From: Bradyrhizobium sp.
GTDB taxonomy: Bacteria > Pseudomonadota > Alphaproteobacteria > Rhizobiales > Xanthobacteraceae
Direction of reading: 5' to 3'
NCBI GenBank assembly: GCA_028290305.1
Contig: JAQGKC010000441.1
Span: 1 to 5,575 of the forward strand
Length of the DNA stretch: 5,575 nucleotides
Part shown: positions 5,460 to 5,575 of the stretch, piece after piece
How the letters are laid out: the number at the start of each line of letters is the position of its first letter
How positions within the stretch are numbered: position 1 is the stretch's first letter
The notes under the pieces: model-generated
The model's input: the letters and a program-made list of their open reading frames with translations, nothing else
Databases searched by the model: none
Told to the model about the DNA's origin: nothing
Made by a program: the position numbers and the translations under genes

Positions 5460-5476
5460 TTTTCGGGGTCATTTTC

Positions 5477-5506
5477 TTCCAAACCTGATTCTTGCAAACC
5501 TGGTTG
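5477..5506 (+). repeat. Imperfect 15-bp tandem duplication downstream of the last gene
   Basis: TTCCAAACCTGATTC (5477-5491) is followed directly by TTGCAAACCTGGTTG (5492-5506); 12 of 15 positions agree, with a shared core CAAACCTG. It sits between the stop codon at 5459 and the candidate terminator. Slippage is the simplest explanation. Confidence 0.5.
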
Positions 5507-5512
5507 GGCCCT

Positions 5513-5546
5513 CGGCGGCGGGCATTTTTTCCGGCCGCTGCTTTTT
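5513..5546 (+). terminator. Candidate rho-independent terminator of the 160-residue secreted-protein gene
   Basis: CGGCGGC (5513-5519) pairs with GCCGCTG (5534-5540), seven pairs including one G-U, around a 14-base loop. A CTTTTT run (5541-5546) and further T-rich sequence follow. It lies 54 bases after the stop codon. The loop is larger than usual, so it may be weak. The remaining bases to 5575 hold nothing I can identify. Confidence 0.4.
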
Positions 5547-5575
5547 GTTCTTGAAATGTTCCGATCGCCTGCTAG

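Overview
The window reads as chromosomal DNA of a GC-rich alphaproteobacterium. The predicted proteins look most like those of the Bradyrhizobium/Rhodopseudomonas/Nitrobacter group (Nitrobacteraceae). That placement rests on recognising the protein families and the gene order, not on a search. There are no tRNAs, rRNAs, insertion sequences, phage genes or CRISPR arrays. Seven protein genes account for most of the sequence, and one of them is cut by the window edge.

Left end (1-838, minus strand): the N-terminal 279 residues of a branched-chain amino acid aminotransferase (ilvE), with its PLP lysine present. The C-terminus lies outside the window. A gap of about 310 bp (839-1147) then separates ilvE from a divergent regulatory operon. 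This gap holds a candidate ilvE promoter and two inverted repeats, one of them centred on the start codon of the next gene.

Centre (1148-3847, plus strand): a compact three-gene signalling operon. It contains a MarR-family regulator (PetP-like), an OmpR-type response regulator (PetR-like) that starts 2 bp after the MarR stop codon, and a membrane EnvZ-type histidine kinase 25 bp further on. By homology to PetR/PetP of Rhodobacter, the first two genes may act on respiratory or cytochrome bc1 gene expression; the sequence itself shows only DNA-binding and phosphorelay proteins. The kinase should sense something in the periplasm and phosphorylate Asp69 of the regulator. Its H-box has isoleucine where a proline is usual.

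Right part (3888-5459): three small exported proteins of unknown function. A DUF3617-type periplasmic protein and a 96-residue secreted protein lie in tandem on the minus strand. A 160-residue secreted protein with four cysteines is divergent on the plus strand. The DUF3617 gene converges on the kinase gene and ends in an 18-bp tandem repeat whose three copies each carry an in-frame stop codon. The last 116 bases hold an imperfect 15-bp tandem duplication and a candidate rho-independent terminator.

I see no clearly new defence, mobile or RNA system here. The observations most worth checking are the repeat-encoded serial stops, the dyad over the petP start codon, and the altered H-box of the kinase.
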